Source: Metellina segmentata (taxonomy: Eukaryota > Arthropoda > Arachnida > Araneae > Tetragnathidae). From it: 64,000 nt of DNA. The notes under the pieces were generated by a model that did not search any database, had not been told where the DNA came from, and saw only the letters and a list, made by a program, of their open reading frames with translations. The position numbers and the translations under genes were made by a program. The stretch covers positions 91,624,578 to 91,688,577 of the forward strand of contig OX375879.1 of assembly GCA_947359465.1 (NCBI GenBank). Reading direction: 5' to 3'. This document shows positions 10,113-20,052 of the stretch, piece by piece; the stretch's first letter is position 1; every line of letters starts with the position of its first letter.

Positions 10113-11990
10113 TACTCTGTTTCACCTTAACTTGTCAGTATTGGGAAAGGCAGAAATGATGTTCATCCGCATGAAAAATAATTCCAACTTGATTTGGAAT
10201 TTAAAATAAAGAAAATGCATATAAACGTGTAAAAATTGTCCTACAATGAAGGAGTGATTTTTGAACCTTTATAATCGGTTATTTATTTGTAAAAAGCATT
10301 TTTTTTTGACCGAAGCGAATGAATATATCCGAAACGGAATTCTAAACCGGTTTCCATGGTAACATTTCTGGCGAGCTAAATACGCTTTCCGGCCAAGTCT
10401 GCGCCATTTCGCTCTGCGTCTTTGCTAGCGTGTGTATTTACGTTCATATCTCTCTTGTGCTATTTTATTGGAGTGTGTTTGATACTCTGAACATGGCTGA
10501 AAAAGGAACGTCACCATCCAAGCTGTATACGCCATCAAAGCAAGGAAAATCAATTGGTAGTGGAGCTCGCAGGAACATATTGAATGTTTATTCTAGACTT
10601 CGAGAAGAAAATGTTTGATAAATACAGAGTTGAAGAAATTGCCGAAAAATTTGGACATAAGGTTTTGAGACTTCCCCCGTATCACTGTGAGCTTAATCCC
10701 ATTGAAATGATATGGAGTCAAGTAAAAGGACACGTTGCCAGGGAAAACAAGACTTTTAAACTGAACGATGTGAAGGATTTAGTCATCCAAGGGATTGAAA
10801 AGGTCTCTGTACAAAATTGGAAAAACTGCATAAACCATGTTACTGAAAAAGAGAAATACATGTGGGAAGTAGATGGACTTGTGGATGATATTTGGGAAAG
10901 TAAGAACTTGGTAATTTCTTTTAATAGTGAGTCTGATAGCGATTCGGAAATGTTAAGTGATGATGATGTGTAAATTCATGTGATGAATAAGTATATTATA
11001 ATGTAAATAGATTTGTTATGATGTTTGCTATGTTTTACATATATTGATGATGTATAAATGCATGTGATGAATAAGTAAAACGTAAATATAGTTTTCTCAT
11101 TGTAACTACTATTCATGAAAGAGATTGGTTTCTTCTGTGCACTTTCTTGTAAACTATTTTAAATTATTCATAAAATTAATAATTTACTACTAATCAACCC
11201 GACACCGTTCCGCGAGTTTCAGAATATGTTTCACACATATAAGGTTTATTTTTTTTAACTCTAATTTTTAAAATGGTTTCATTTTTTTATTATTGTATGT
11301 GTATTCACTATATTTGTATTTTTTATATTCTATTTATTTATTGTGAATGTATTTTATATCCTCTATGTTATATGTATTTTTATTTGTTATTTACTTTCTT
11401 TAATATCAGAATAAATTTGATTTAATTTGGAGACTATATTTTGCTGTTAAGAAAAACACATATTTTAGCAGACGACGCACTCTCCCCTACCTTGTCCAAC
11501 CAAATGTAAGACCAAAGGAGTAATTAAATTGGATTAATTTCCTTTAATAAAATTATTAAAATTGAAAAAAGAAGTATTAATCAAGGTGTTTAGCTTTCAG
11601 GTAAGTAAATTCAAAAAATGAATTTTATGGTTCATCACATCTTTAAATAGACTGTTTTTTTAAACAACATTTATTGTAAAAAAATTTTAAATATATATAT
11701 TTTTAAATAACTAAAAATAATACTCATTTAGAAAAATCAAAACGCATTTATATTAACATAGAGTAGCTTTTTGTTTAATTAACAAATGTAATGCAAGAGC
11801 CATTAGAAATTAAAGATCTGTGAAACGTATAGAATTTCCACGTGCATTTTATCTCTCCTTGCCAAAAAGGGCGAATTTCCTCGCTTATAGCTGACTTCTT
11901 CTGACATTGTAACCCTAGTTTCTACGACAACGGCTGTGATGCGGTCAACGTAGCCTTTACTCTACTGACAAGTTAAGGTGAAACAGAGTA
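10113..11990 (+). mobile_element. Internally deleted Tc1/mariner-superfamily transposon
   Basis: The 30 bases at 10111-10140 are the exact reverse complement of 11963-11992, including the TA on each side. The repeat contains CTGTTTCACCTTAACTTGTC. Perfect ends suggest a recent insertion. The element carries only the first and last parts of a transposase (next entry), with AT-rich DNA filling the 3' half. Confidence 0.9.
10493..10972 (+). pseudogene. Tc1/mariner-type transposase deletion product
   Basis: The frame starts MAEKGTSPSKLYTPSK at 10493 and reads to VYSRLREEN near 10615. It then passes into another frame at KMFDKYRVEEIAEKFGH (10610 on), continuing through LPPYHCELNPIEMIWSQVKG to an acidic serine-rich tail ending at 10972. 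Full-length relatives have roughly 300 more residues between these parts, including the first two catalytic Asp residues. Only the third-acid block (NPIEMIW) remains here. The junction is abrupt, so an internal deletion, not gradual decay, explains it. The protein cannot catalyse transposition, but intact ends could be mobilised in trans. Confidence 0.82.
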
Positions 11991-12179
11991 TAGAACATTT
12001 TAAAATTAATTTATTGCATTTTTATCACTATTGTTTTCCTTTGAATGGCAACACTATAAAGAGAATACAAATTCTAAATTTATTTTTTCCGTTTCCGTTT
12101 CATTTTTCAATGAACGTAATCAATTTCAACGGAAAAAACGATTTCAGCGGAACAAATAAAGTTTTAACTGGAATTATGT

Positions 12180-12720
12180 TGTTCTTTTTTCTATCTCCTA
12201 GATCGTTAAAAATAGACTAAAAATTGCAACGGATTTGAAATCTGCGGAAAATTTTACATCAGATCGAAACCTAAAAACATAATTTTCTGAATAAATAATT
12301 TTTAAATTGTAACTTGTATATTTTTTCCCATACGAATTTGACCTTCGGTATTGAGATATCACAGATTCCATTGCCTGCTTTTTAAATTGTAAAATTTTAT
12401 TTTTTCAATACGAAAATAGAAGCACTAAACAATGACGTCAAGACTTTCACGTTCTTTCGTGCTTTTTTCTATCTCAGCGATCGTTAAAGATAGAATGAAA
12501 ATTTTAAAGGATTTGAAATCTGCGGAAAATTTTTCATTACAACGATACCTAATACATTTGATTTTCATTAAAAAGATAACTTTTCAATTGAATATCTTTG
12601 ATATTTTCGCAAGAGATTGTGACGTCACGCCATTTGGATTTGTTCGCAATTAAATGGGAATGTGTAGCAATCTCTGGGGTTGTGGCGAGCGTCAGCGAGC
12701 AGTGGCGATTGTATTTGTAT
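12180..12720 (+). repeat. Helitron-type repeat, two copies of an ATCGTTAAAG module
   Basis: Two direct copies of a module of about 110 bp share ATCGTTAAA(G/A)ATAG followed by GGATTTGAAATCTGCGGAAA. They lie near 12200 and 12478. The same module recurs at 28255-28570 (two copies) and on the minus strand at 63350-63530. It is followed here by TTTTCGCAAGAGATTGTGACGTCACG and GGCGAGCGTCAGCGAGCAG, like the 3' region of Helitrons elsewhere in the window. The CTAGT terminus is not preserved. Confidence 0.5.
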
Positions 12721-13167
12721 TGCGGCGCCGGAGGATGAGTGCACTACTCTATTTGATCTAATGTATCTCAGACCGTACTTGCGTTGGCCGCACGTTGAAA
12801 AACCGGATGTGTGCACGGAGCCTTAAAAAAATGTTCAGTTGTGGAAAACTATTGAAGCGGACTTCAATTTGAAAACTTTTATTAGTGGATTAATAAGAAA
12901 GAGAGAAAGAATTTCTGTACTAGCATGACCGTTCCGATCTCTACTCGGTCCTGAAAAGAAATTTCTGGCACGTTAGATAAACGAAATTGTTATCCCTGTA
13001 GGCATTTCCTCACTATATGTATTTGTATTCTTAAATTAAATTAAATTGATCCTTTTTGGGTCTTTAGTTATTCTCTATGTACTTAAAAATAAAAAGGGAC
13101 CTCCGAAGCGATGAACGGTCTAAAACAGCCAATTTAAACTAAAGTAATTAGAACTAAGGTAAGAAAA
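12721..13167. other. Intergenic, nothing identified
   Basis: Mixed composition with no supported feature. Confidence 0.4.
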
Positions 13168-13487
13168 ATTTTAGTTAACGTCGTACTAGAGCAACACAAC
13201 GAGCTATTGACGACGGTCCGGAATCAATCCCCTAATCGAAAGATCCGTGTACAACACCTATTAATTTTTAACCACGGTTAGATGACGAGGCAACACCTGA
13301 GCTGGAACCCCACTCTCTAAACTACCACGCTAACCCAACGTGAGGACTTTCGGCCACGACAGATTTAAGGTGCACCAGCTGCCTCTACACCATACGCTTA
13401 CTAACATCAATGCCCGCACCCGTATTCGAACCAGAAACCTACAACTCTAGAGGCTAACACCTTAACTCCTATTCCGGTTGGTCGGCA
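13168..13487 (-). repeat. tRNA-derived SINE, full-length copy
   Basis: A minus-strand copy of the window's main SINE. The tRNA-like head (A box near 13475, B box GGTTCGAAT-like near 13430) is at the right end and the conserved tail (TTAGTTAACGTCGTACTAGA) at the left. It matches the copies at 28635 and 31282 over its whole length. Confidence 0.85.
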
Positions 13488-14420
13488 TTAGCACTAAGGA
13501 ACTGCAACGAAGTCGGAAGAGAGGACACAGAAAGAAAATTCATTTTCCTTCGAAACACAAGACCGATAATTCACACATCGGCCTCCGGGCCACTACAATT
13601 TGTACTGACTGGGCTGGAATATCATTTTGTCCATGGCCAGTCGTCGTCCTACAATTTGTAATTTCTATACCAAGTTTTATATCTTTCCAAATGTTCATGG
13701 TGCCATCTAGAGGGCAAAGAGACAATTAATTTGGCATAACAATATAAGTAAACATTTAATTTATATTTAAAATCTTACAAACAAAATCAGGACACGTACC
13801 TTTTTTATACCTGTCCCTTGGGGCTTGATCCCGTACCGTAGTAAATAACCCGGATGTTGCTCCAGTACAACATTAATTAAAATACCTACCTACCAAATGC
13901 AAAATGAAAATAAACATAATTAAACCAACATCGCCGGTAAAGCAAATGTGCACGTGCAAATGCAAAATTGTGTGTTCGGAGAGTATCTGAATAGAAAATT
14001 ATCTCAAACTTCGCCAAAGAAAAATAAATTATAAAATGATTAATATAAAACAATTTTGTCCTTAACCGGAAGTAATTATTCCTTTTTTGGCAGTTTGTTT
14101 ATGGTTACACTGAAAACTCTTTTTATTGCTTTGCTACTACTGATCATGCAAATTTGAAGCAAAAGAAATTTTTCATATGGATCTGAAAGATTTTTTCGAA
14201 GGTTTCGGATTATTTTTTTAATGAAAATTGTAATTAATACTTTAATGGCTTTCATATTTTTGTGTGAATATTTTATTCTGTTGAATGGCAGCACAATAAA
14301 ACGAATTTACGGCAGAAACGCTGATGCTGATGATGAGTTGATGATTTGTCCCTACCGTTTACGTTGACACGATCGTAGATCGGTGAAGTAATTAAAATTA
14401 CGTGCGAAAATTGAAACCGC
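13488..14420. other. Intergenic upstream of the small membrane protein gene
   Basis: It contains a 3' SINE remnant on the plus strand at about 13800-13895 (CTTGATCCCGTACCGTAG... ending ATTAATTAAAATACC). The rest is AT-rich with no supported feature. Confidence 0.45.
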
Positions 14421-14422
14421 AC

Positions 14423-14428
14423 TCAGTT
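14423..14428 (+). promoter_or_regulatory. Possible arthropod initiator (TCAGTT)
   Basis: TCAGTT matches the arthropod TCAKTY initiator and sits 15 bases before the ATG at 14438. It would leave a very short 5' UTR, so transcription may begin further upstream. Confidence 0.25.
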
Positions 14429-14437
14429 TTATCGAAA

Positions 14438-14537
14438 ATGGTTGATCTAACAGGTACCGGACCTGCTGGTCCAATTGAACATGGATTCAGCAATTGGGTG
14501 TTCATTCTGCCAGCTGTTGTAGTTGTCAGCTTAATGG
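14438..14537 (+). CDS. Small single-pass membrane protein, coding exon 1
   Basis: ATG at 14438 opens a 33-codon exon, MVDLTGTGPAGPIEHGFSN followed by a hydrophobic stretch WVFILPAVVVVSLM. It ends after one base of a Gly codon at a GTAAAT donor (14538). Joined to exon 2 (24641-24744) it gives 67 residues: a short lumenal or outer N-terminus, one transmembrane helix (about 20-38, continuing into exon 2 as GFFGY) and a strongly basic tail. The exact phase match, strong splice sites and clean stop support a real host gene. The layout (one helix, then YQ plus a Lys/Arg-rich tail) recalls the SMIM11 type of small integral membrane protein, but I cannot confirm orthology. The location is probably an ER or other internal membrane with the basic tail in the cytosol (inference). 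Confidence 0.75.
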
Positions 14538-15559
14538 GTAAATCAAACTATTCACAATTCAATTTGCCACTTTGATGTATGATTAAAGTAGACAACTTTA
14601 TTACGAACTGAAATTTATTAAACTTTCTAATGTGTGTACCTACAGAAGACCTATATCTATTTGGAGACTTACTTTCGAAATCGCATTTAACTGATTACCT
14701 CCTTTTGTCATTACGTGATTGTTTAAGCCGTAAATTAATTTGTATTGTTTGGAAATTTAAATGTATGAGATACAAGGTAAAGTTATTTAAACTAAAGAGG
14801 ATGTTTATCTTAAAACATTGATGTGAACTTTTTGTACCTACTAGTTACTAGATGACATATACATAGCTAGTATGCATGATTGAAACAACACTTGCAACAT
14901 TGGTCACCTAAATTATTTCTAGAAAACGTTATTTTAGTTAAATTGCATTTAATTTGCTACTTGAAATTTGTAGGTAGTATTGAAAATTACTTGTCGAATG
15001 TTTACAATATTTATAACTTTCTTGATTTCAGAAAAAACTTTAAAAGCAAATTATTGTTTAATAATTTAAATCAAGAATTTAAATATTTGTTATTCAGAAC
15101 ACTAGCCTAAGGTATGCAATTCTTTTCAATTGCTAACATAGAATAATAGTGATGGATACGATACTTAAATCCAGCTATATTTCAGATTGTCATTGGTTGT
15201 ACTAAGATACATCAAGGGTTGGTTTGAGATGTTTCATTAACTGAATTCATAATTTCAATTTTAGAAATTCCAAATGTAATGCTTCAGGTTGATGATAACT
15301 CCCTTTTCACCACAACAAAATGATTGATCTTGAAAGTTACAACAAAACTTTGAAAACCAATGAAGGCTTGCATTTAGAAACCAACAATATATTTTCTGTA
15401 TTCTAAATATTTACTACCTTTTAACAACTGAGCTGCCCAAAAATTTTACACAGCGTAGAATAAAGTAAACACAATATTTTAAAAATATCTTTAAATTCCA
15501 ACATAATATTGTGATCAAAAAGTATATGGAATGCTGTCATAAAACAAAAGGTATCAATT

Positions 15560-16840
15560 ATCGGTCAAAATTCTCCGACTTCATGCACTTCTGCCAACAT
15601 TTTTTCTAATCTTCAAAACATGCCTTAAAGTCGTTAGTGTGAAATCACTTCAGGGTTCATATCAAATTTTCTTTTATTGCATCATAGAACTTAAAATGGA
15701 AACCACAAACAGGTAGTTTCACCCGTGGAAATAAGAAAAAGTCACTCAGTGCCATATCCGGTGAATACGGAGCTTGTGGAGCTGTTTTTGTTGAATGCTT
15801 TGTCAAAAAATCACAGATAATGGCGTTGGATTGTTATTTATTCCACCCAATCTAGAATATACTAGACCAGGTCCTCTAAATCATTCACCCTCAGGAAGTC
15901 CATCACCAAGGCAGGAGCCTTCTCAAGATCATCTCGACTCAGCCCCAAGTAAATCAGAATATGCTCGGGTGAAGCCAGTTCTTGCTTACACTTAAGAGCA
16001 CAAACCGAATGTCTTACATCCCCTGTCATAGGAGAGTGACCTACTATGTCCACTGTTGAATCTTGTTAGGACTGTCTGTTCATGTCTTTCTCTTTTAAAC
16101 TCCTATGCTGCTCCCAGATAGATACCTCTACCAATCGTAAAGTGGAGCAATCCGACAGGTCTTGTCAATCAAGATTTTTCGCTTTGAGGTAAGTTCCTTA
16201 AAAGCGAATGATCCCGAGGGGATCCCTGGGGAAATAATACCTGCATTGGCCAAGCCATCTGCAACATCATTGAAATACAGGTCAACATGCAAGGGAATCC
16301 ACTGAATATGGATTTCGTTTTGTATCAATAGCTTTTTAAGCTTATCTAAAATATCCAAGCTGCTGCGATCATCAACTCTCCTCCATTTGCAAAGATGTTG
16401 AATGGCACTTCTACTGTCCGAGAAAATTCAGACACTTTCATTGTGGTCGTGGTCAATAAGTTGGCATTGTCTGTGAGAAGGCGCATTATTATGATTGAAA
16501 ACCCATGAGTTATCTCATCACAATTCAGGTCGTTTTCAACCAATGATGTAGGAACTTGTTCAATAATGTCTCTTATTGTTTAATGACGATCACTTAGCTC
16601 CAAATATCTGACCTGATTGACATGTTGATCATAATTCGAAGTAGATGGTCTACCAGATCGTGAATCATCTGAGACGGATCCTCTACCTTCTTTAAACTTT
16701 TTATATGATTCAAATACTGTTGTTTTTGATAAACAGTCGTCTGTAAGAACTTTTTGTAACATTTTTAATGTGTTTGTGTCAGAAATTCCATTGCAGGTAC
16801 AAAATTTAATACATGTTCTCTGCTCAGTTAAATTCGACAT
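15560..16840 (-). pseudogene. mariner transposase pseudogene
   Basis: It starts at 16840 with MSNLTEQRTCIKFCTCNG and the helix-turn-helix region, including the signature DSRSGRPSTS. After about 90 residues the frame breaks and jumps to a degraded NNAPSH block (16500-16520), so the segment with the first catalytic Asp is missing. After the LINE insert the C-terminus resumes at 15830 downward with APYSPDMALSDFFLF and then a degraded tail. It is closely related to the plus-strand copy at 50741, whose start shares most residues. Internal deletion, stops and the insertion make it inactive. Confidence 0.85.
15829..16460 (-). mobile_element. 5'-truncated non-LTR retrotransposon fragment (RNase H and C-terminus)
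   Basis: On the minus strand it reads IFSDSRSAIQHLCKW, then HIQWIPLHVDLYFNDVADGL, the end of an RNase H domain. A Cys-containing C-terminal block follows in another frame (CKQELASPEHILIYLGLSRD to the stop near 15862). A version of CAATGCCA flanks it on each side (16461-16470 and 15820-15828 on the plus strand as TTGGCATTG and TGGCGTTGG), an imperfect target duplication. Frameshifts are present. This is a different LINE family from the full-length one at 18178. Confidence 0.75.
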
Positions 16841-17192
16841 TTTGGAAAATCAACAGTGAAAATTCTTCTCATTAGAAATCATCTCAATTTAATCATCATA
16901 AATTTAGACAAATCCCTGATTGTTGCCATATGTTTATATAAGTAGTAAAAATATTTGACAAAAGTTTACATATGATATCTACTATATATGTATTTTTAAG
17001 GAAGCATTCCAGATACTTTTTTATCATAGTAGTATATAAATATTGTTGTAATTTTTAAAATATGTACTAAGTACTACAGCCATTATTCATGAATTTTGCA
17101 ACTCAATTTATAAACAAATGCCCTTTAGTAGACATTTAGATGAATTTGAATCGGTATCCAATTATCTTTTAATTTTTAAATTTTGTTTGGGT

Positions 17193-17432
17193 TTGGTCCT
17201 CTAAATTCTTTTTATACATTAAGATTTATTTCATGACTATGGTGTAGCTTTCTCTAAATGTTGTCAATAACTTTAACAAGCTTGGCCAAATAAACAAAAC
17301 AGCGAATAAAATAAGGCATGTCGTACCTACCCATGCAACATCGACCTCAGAATGATTGTTTGTTTTTCACTGTAAAATTAAGTGATGTATAACACTGACT
17401 CTTATTCAGCCAGGTACTTTTATTCTTGGTAT
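17193..17432 (+). repeat. Direct repeat, left copy (intron duplication)
   Basis: This aligns through most of its length with 24251-24511, with shared blocks such as ACATTAAGAT, TTTAACAAG and GTATAA. I judge similarity at about two thirds identity by eye. The two copies immediately flank the split SINE and everything inserted into it. Confidence 0.6.
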
Positions 17433-17546
17433 GTTTCAATTAACGTCGCACTGGAGAAACACAGCAGGCTATTGGCGACTGTCTCGAAACAATTCCAGAA
17501 GTGAAAGATGGGAGGACAACACGTAATTCCGAATGATGGTCTGGTG

Positions 17547-18124
17547 CAGGGCTCGAAATACCTGGGTGCACTGTGCAAATGAAAATAAAATTGTGCACCT
17601 AATTTTTCCCTCTAGGTGCATGCAGTGCTCATATCGTTAAAAAAACCCGACGTGAAACGTATTTTTAGTTATTTTGATGTCTGAACAAAATATCAGTATC
17701 GACCTCTCTCGCTCTAAATGAATGTAATTAAAATTCCTAAATACATACGATGCGAAAACTTTCATCCAGAAAATGCTGTTTTGCAATGGAGAAAAAATAC
17801 AAAAAGAAGGATGGCACTTAACCTTTTAGGAAAAGATCTGCCAAAAACGTAGACGTTTCTGATTGCCCTCCAATGTCTGATGATGACTAAATATTTGTAA
17901 GTAGTAATTTCGCAGATAAAAAAAATTGCTTAAATATATTTATTTACTATCTACTAGTAACAAATCTAAACATACCCAACTAATGAAGTAGTTAACATTA
18001 TATTAATGCTCTTATATTACGTTTTTTTTTTTAACTGTGCACCTAAAATATAATATGTGCACCTAATTTAAAAACTTAGGTGTACCTTGTGCACCTGTAT
18101 TAAAAAAATCTATTTTGAGGCCTG
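17547..18124. mobile_element. Non-autonomous hAT transposon in the SINE
   Basis: The element starts CAGGGCTCGAAATA and its right end reads CAGGCCTCAAAATA on the other strand. The 8-bp target duplication GTCTGGTG is exact (17539-17546 and 18125-18132), the hAT size. Subterminal GTGCACCT motifs repeat near both ends. A fragment near 17790-17885 could be read as a decayed transposase N-terminus (KKYKKKDG, then DCPPMSDDD), so it may be an internally deleted derivative. It is related to the element at 53788. Confidence 0.88.
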
Positions 18125-18730
18125 GTCTGGTGAATAGGTCACACCTGAGCTGTCACCCCACTCTCCAAACTTCCACAGCCCCCAGGGGCATTCCTTCTTT
18201 AGGTTTGTACGGGCTTCACGACCCCGGGGTACCTGAGTGATCTTCCCTCCCTTTCGTTCTGCTTCTCCTCTACCCTTAGCTTTTTGCTTTTTCTTCCTCC
18301 CTCGTTGTGGTTGCCTTTTCGGAGGTGAGGGCTCCCCTTGAGAAGCTTTTCGCCAGTCTGTGCCTTTAGCTCCTCTTGGGGATTATATCACCCACGTGTT
18401 TGCCGTGCGTGGAGACCCGTGTTCCTGGAAAAGGGGATCCTGGCAGTTGAGGGGCGATATACTGACCCAATACACTGCTTCGGCCCTAGCTTCAGGTAAA
18501 CGGGAGGTGTACATTGGTCCCGTGTACACCAATCGGCTGGTCGATTGAATTTCGTCATAGGCTAGGGATCAAGCGATCGGTTACCCACTGAGCAACGCGT
18601 TAAGGGTGGTGGCTGCCACAGGGGTGACTGAAAGCGTATAGGTCCTGTTAGCACTGGTGCAAACTCTGCATCCCCTTGTTGGACTCGGTGGTGGGTGGTG
18701 CTGCAGGGCCTGAAATTTATCCTTCTAATT

Positions 18731-20011
18731 ATGAATGAAATTGACTCATCCTCTTCTCCCTCTAGTAGGGAGCAACAAATTGATAAACCTTCAAAAAATG
18801 CTAGATTCTTTATTATAAAATTGTTAAACAGCTCTCTTCATATTTCAAACCAAACACAAATTTCATTTACTTCTGTTTCACCATTCCTGATTAATAAATC
18901 CATAGAATCATTCCTTGGATCCGTTAAATCCATTAAAAAACTCCGCTCTGGAGACCTGCAAATAGAAGTCTCCAATGAAAAACAAGCCGAACTTTTAACC
19001 AATACCACTACAATAGGCCCATTTACAATTTCTGTTAGTGCACACAGATCCTTAAATTATTCCCGTGGCGTTATATCCGAATCAGATTTGTTATTTTCAT
19101 CCGAAGAAGAAATTTTAGAGAACCTCCGTGATGAGCAAGTTTGTGGTGTTCGACGCATAACGATACGTCGAGATGGTGTGATTTTACCAACCAAACACCT
19201 CATATTAACTTTCGATCGACCCACTTTACCATCACGTATTAAAGCAGCATACCTTAGTTGCCCAGTTCGCGTTTTTGTCCCGAATCCTCAGCGGTGCTTC
19301 AAATGCCAGAGGTTCGGGCACTCGCAAACTTCCTGTCGTGGCACCGAAACCTGCGCTCGTTGTGGCGAAATCAGTCACAGTGGAGACACCTGCACTGCGC
19401 CACCCCATTGTATTAACTGCAATGGAGACCATCCGGCGTACGCCAGATTGTGTTCTAAATGGGCCCTCGAAAAAGAAGTACAAGCTGTAAAAGTTTCTCA
19501 AAATATTTCTTTTCCTGAAGCGCGCAAGCTCGTTGAATCCCGGACTCCAAAAGTTGGGGTTTCATATGCTGCGGCTTCAAAAAAATCTGTCGAATCTATT
19601 GCCACTCAAACAGACATTTCTATAGAAAGCACTTGTAACCTTCCGAAATCGGTAACAAACCCCCACTTATCAGCTCCTTATATAAAACAATTAAATGAAA
19701 CAGCTAATACCTCTACTTCTACCACAACCTCTAAAGGCACTACTGAAATTTCAAAAATCCCACAATCTTCAATAAAGACACCCAAAGCTATTAAAAGAAT
19801 TAAGACTGCACATGCAACTAAACTTAAAAACACAAAATATTCAAAAAAGTTCCAAAAAAGTCCAATACATCTCCTCAAGCAAGCAGCTGAGGAACTAGAA
19901 TTGAGACTTCATGCGTCAGATCTTTCCGGGGACGACTCAGAAATGGAACAAATACCCCAAGATGAACCTCCCGGGAAAGGTAAAACTATCCCCCCTTCCA
20001 AAAAACAATAG
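18731..20011 (+). CDS. LINE ORF1, gag-like nucleic acid binding protein
   Basis: The frame is open from 18695, but the first ATG is at 18731 (MNEIDSSSSPSSREQQ), giving 426 residues. The N-terminal half is typical of LINE ORF1 proteins with an RNA-recognition-like fold. Residues about 189-244 contain three zinc knuckles: CFKCQRFGHSQTSC, CARCGEISHSGDTC and CINCNGDHPAYARLC. The C-terminal part is Ser/Thr/Lys-rich and probably disordered. The protein coats element RNA to form a ribonucleoprotein. It ends at TAG 20009-20011, where the ORF2 frame (-1) is already open. Confidence 0.9.
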   Translation: MNEIDSSSSPSSREQQIDKPSKNARFFIIKLLNSSLHISNQTQISFTSVSPFLINKSIESFLGSVKSIKKLRSGDLQIEVSNEKQAELLTNTTTIGPFTISVSAHRSLNYSRGVISESDLLFSSEEEILENLRDEQVCGVRRITIRRDGVILPTKHLILTFDRPTLPSRIKAAYLSCPVRVFVPNPQRCFKCQRFGHSQTSCRGTETCARCGEISHSGDTCTAPPHCINCNGDHPAYARLCSKWALEKEVQAVKVSQNISFPEARKLVESRTPKVGVSYAAASKKSVESIATQTDISIESTCNLPKSVTNPHLSAPYIKQLNETANTSTSTTTSKGTTEISKIPQSSIKTPKAIKRIKTAHATKLKNTKYSKKFQKSPIHLLKQAAEELELRLHASDLSGDDSEMEQIPQDEPPGKGKTIPPSKKQ

Positions 20012-20052
20012 GTTCCTTAATATCCTGGAATTGTCGCGGTTTCCGCAATAAG
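19984..20052 (+). promoter_or_regulatory. ORF1/ORF2 overlap with candidate -1 frameshift sites
   Basis: The ORF2 frame opens after a TAA at 19981-19983 and stays open through the ORF1 stop. It encodes ISWNCRGFRNK, a conserved endonuclease N-terminus, before the first ATG at 20053. Two slippery sequences precede the ORF1 stop in the ORF1 frame: C CCC CCT at 19990-19996 and an A-run at 20000-20005. Either could allow a -1 shift into ORF2. Termination-reinitiation is an alternative. Confidence 0.4.

Larger units (their letters stand above)
15512..17026 (-). mobile_element. mariner transposon carrying a nested LINE fragment
   Basis: The terminal repeats pair TGATCAAAAAGTATATGGAA at the left with TGATAAAAAAGTATCTGGAA on the minus strand at the right (17026 down), about 24 of 26 positions matching. 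The right flank is TA; the left reads TG. The body is a minus-strand mariner transposase pseudogene with a 632-bp LINE insertion. Without the insert the element is about 0.9 kb, so part of its middle was lost before the insertion. Confidence 0.82.

Noticed and set aside
18360..18548. 62-codon frame before LINE ORF1
   Set aside because: Inside the LINE 5' UTR with no conserved feature; the ORF1 start at 18731 is better.
18695..18730. LINE ORF1 starting at a GTG at 18695
   Set aside because: A non-AUG start is unlikely in this setting; the first ATG is at 18731.
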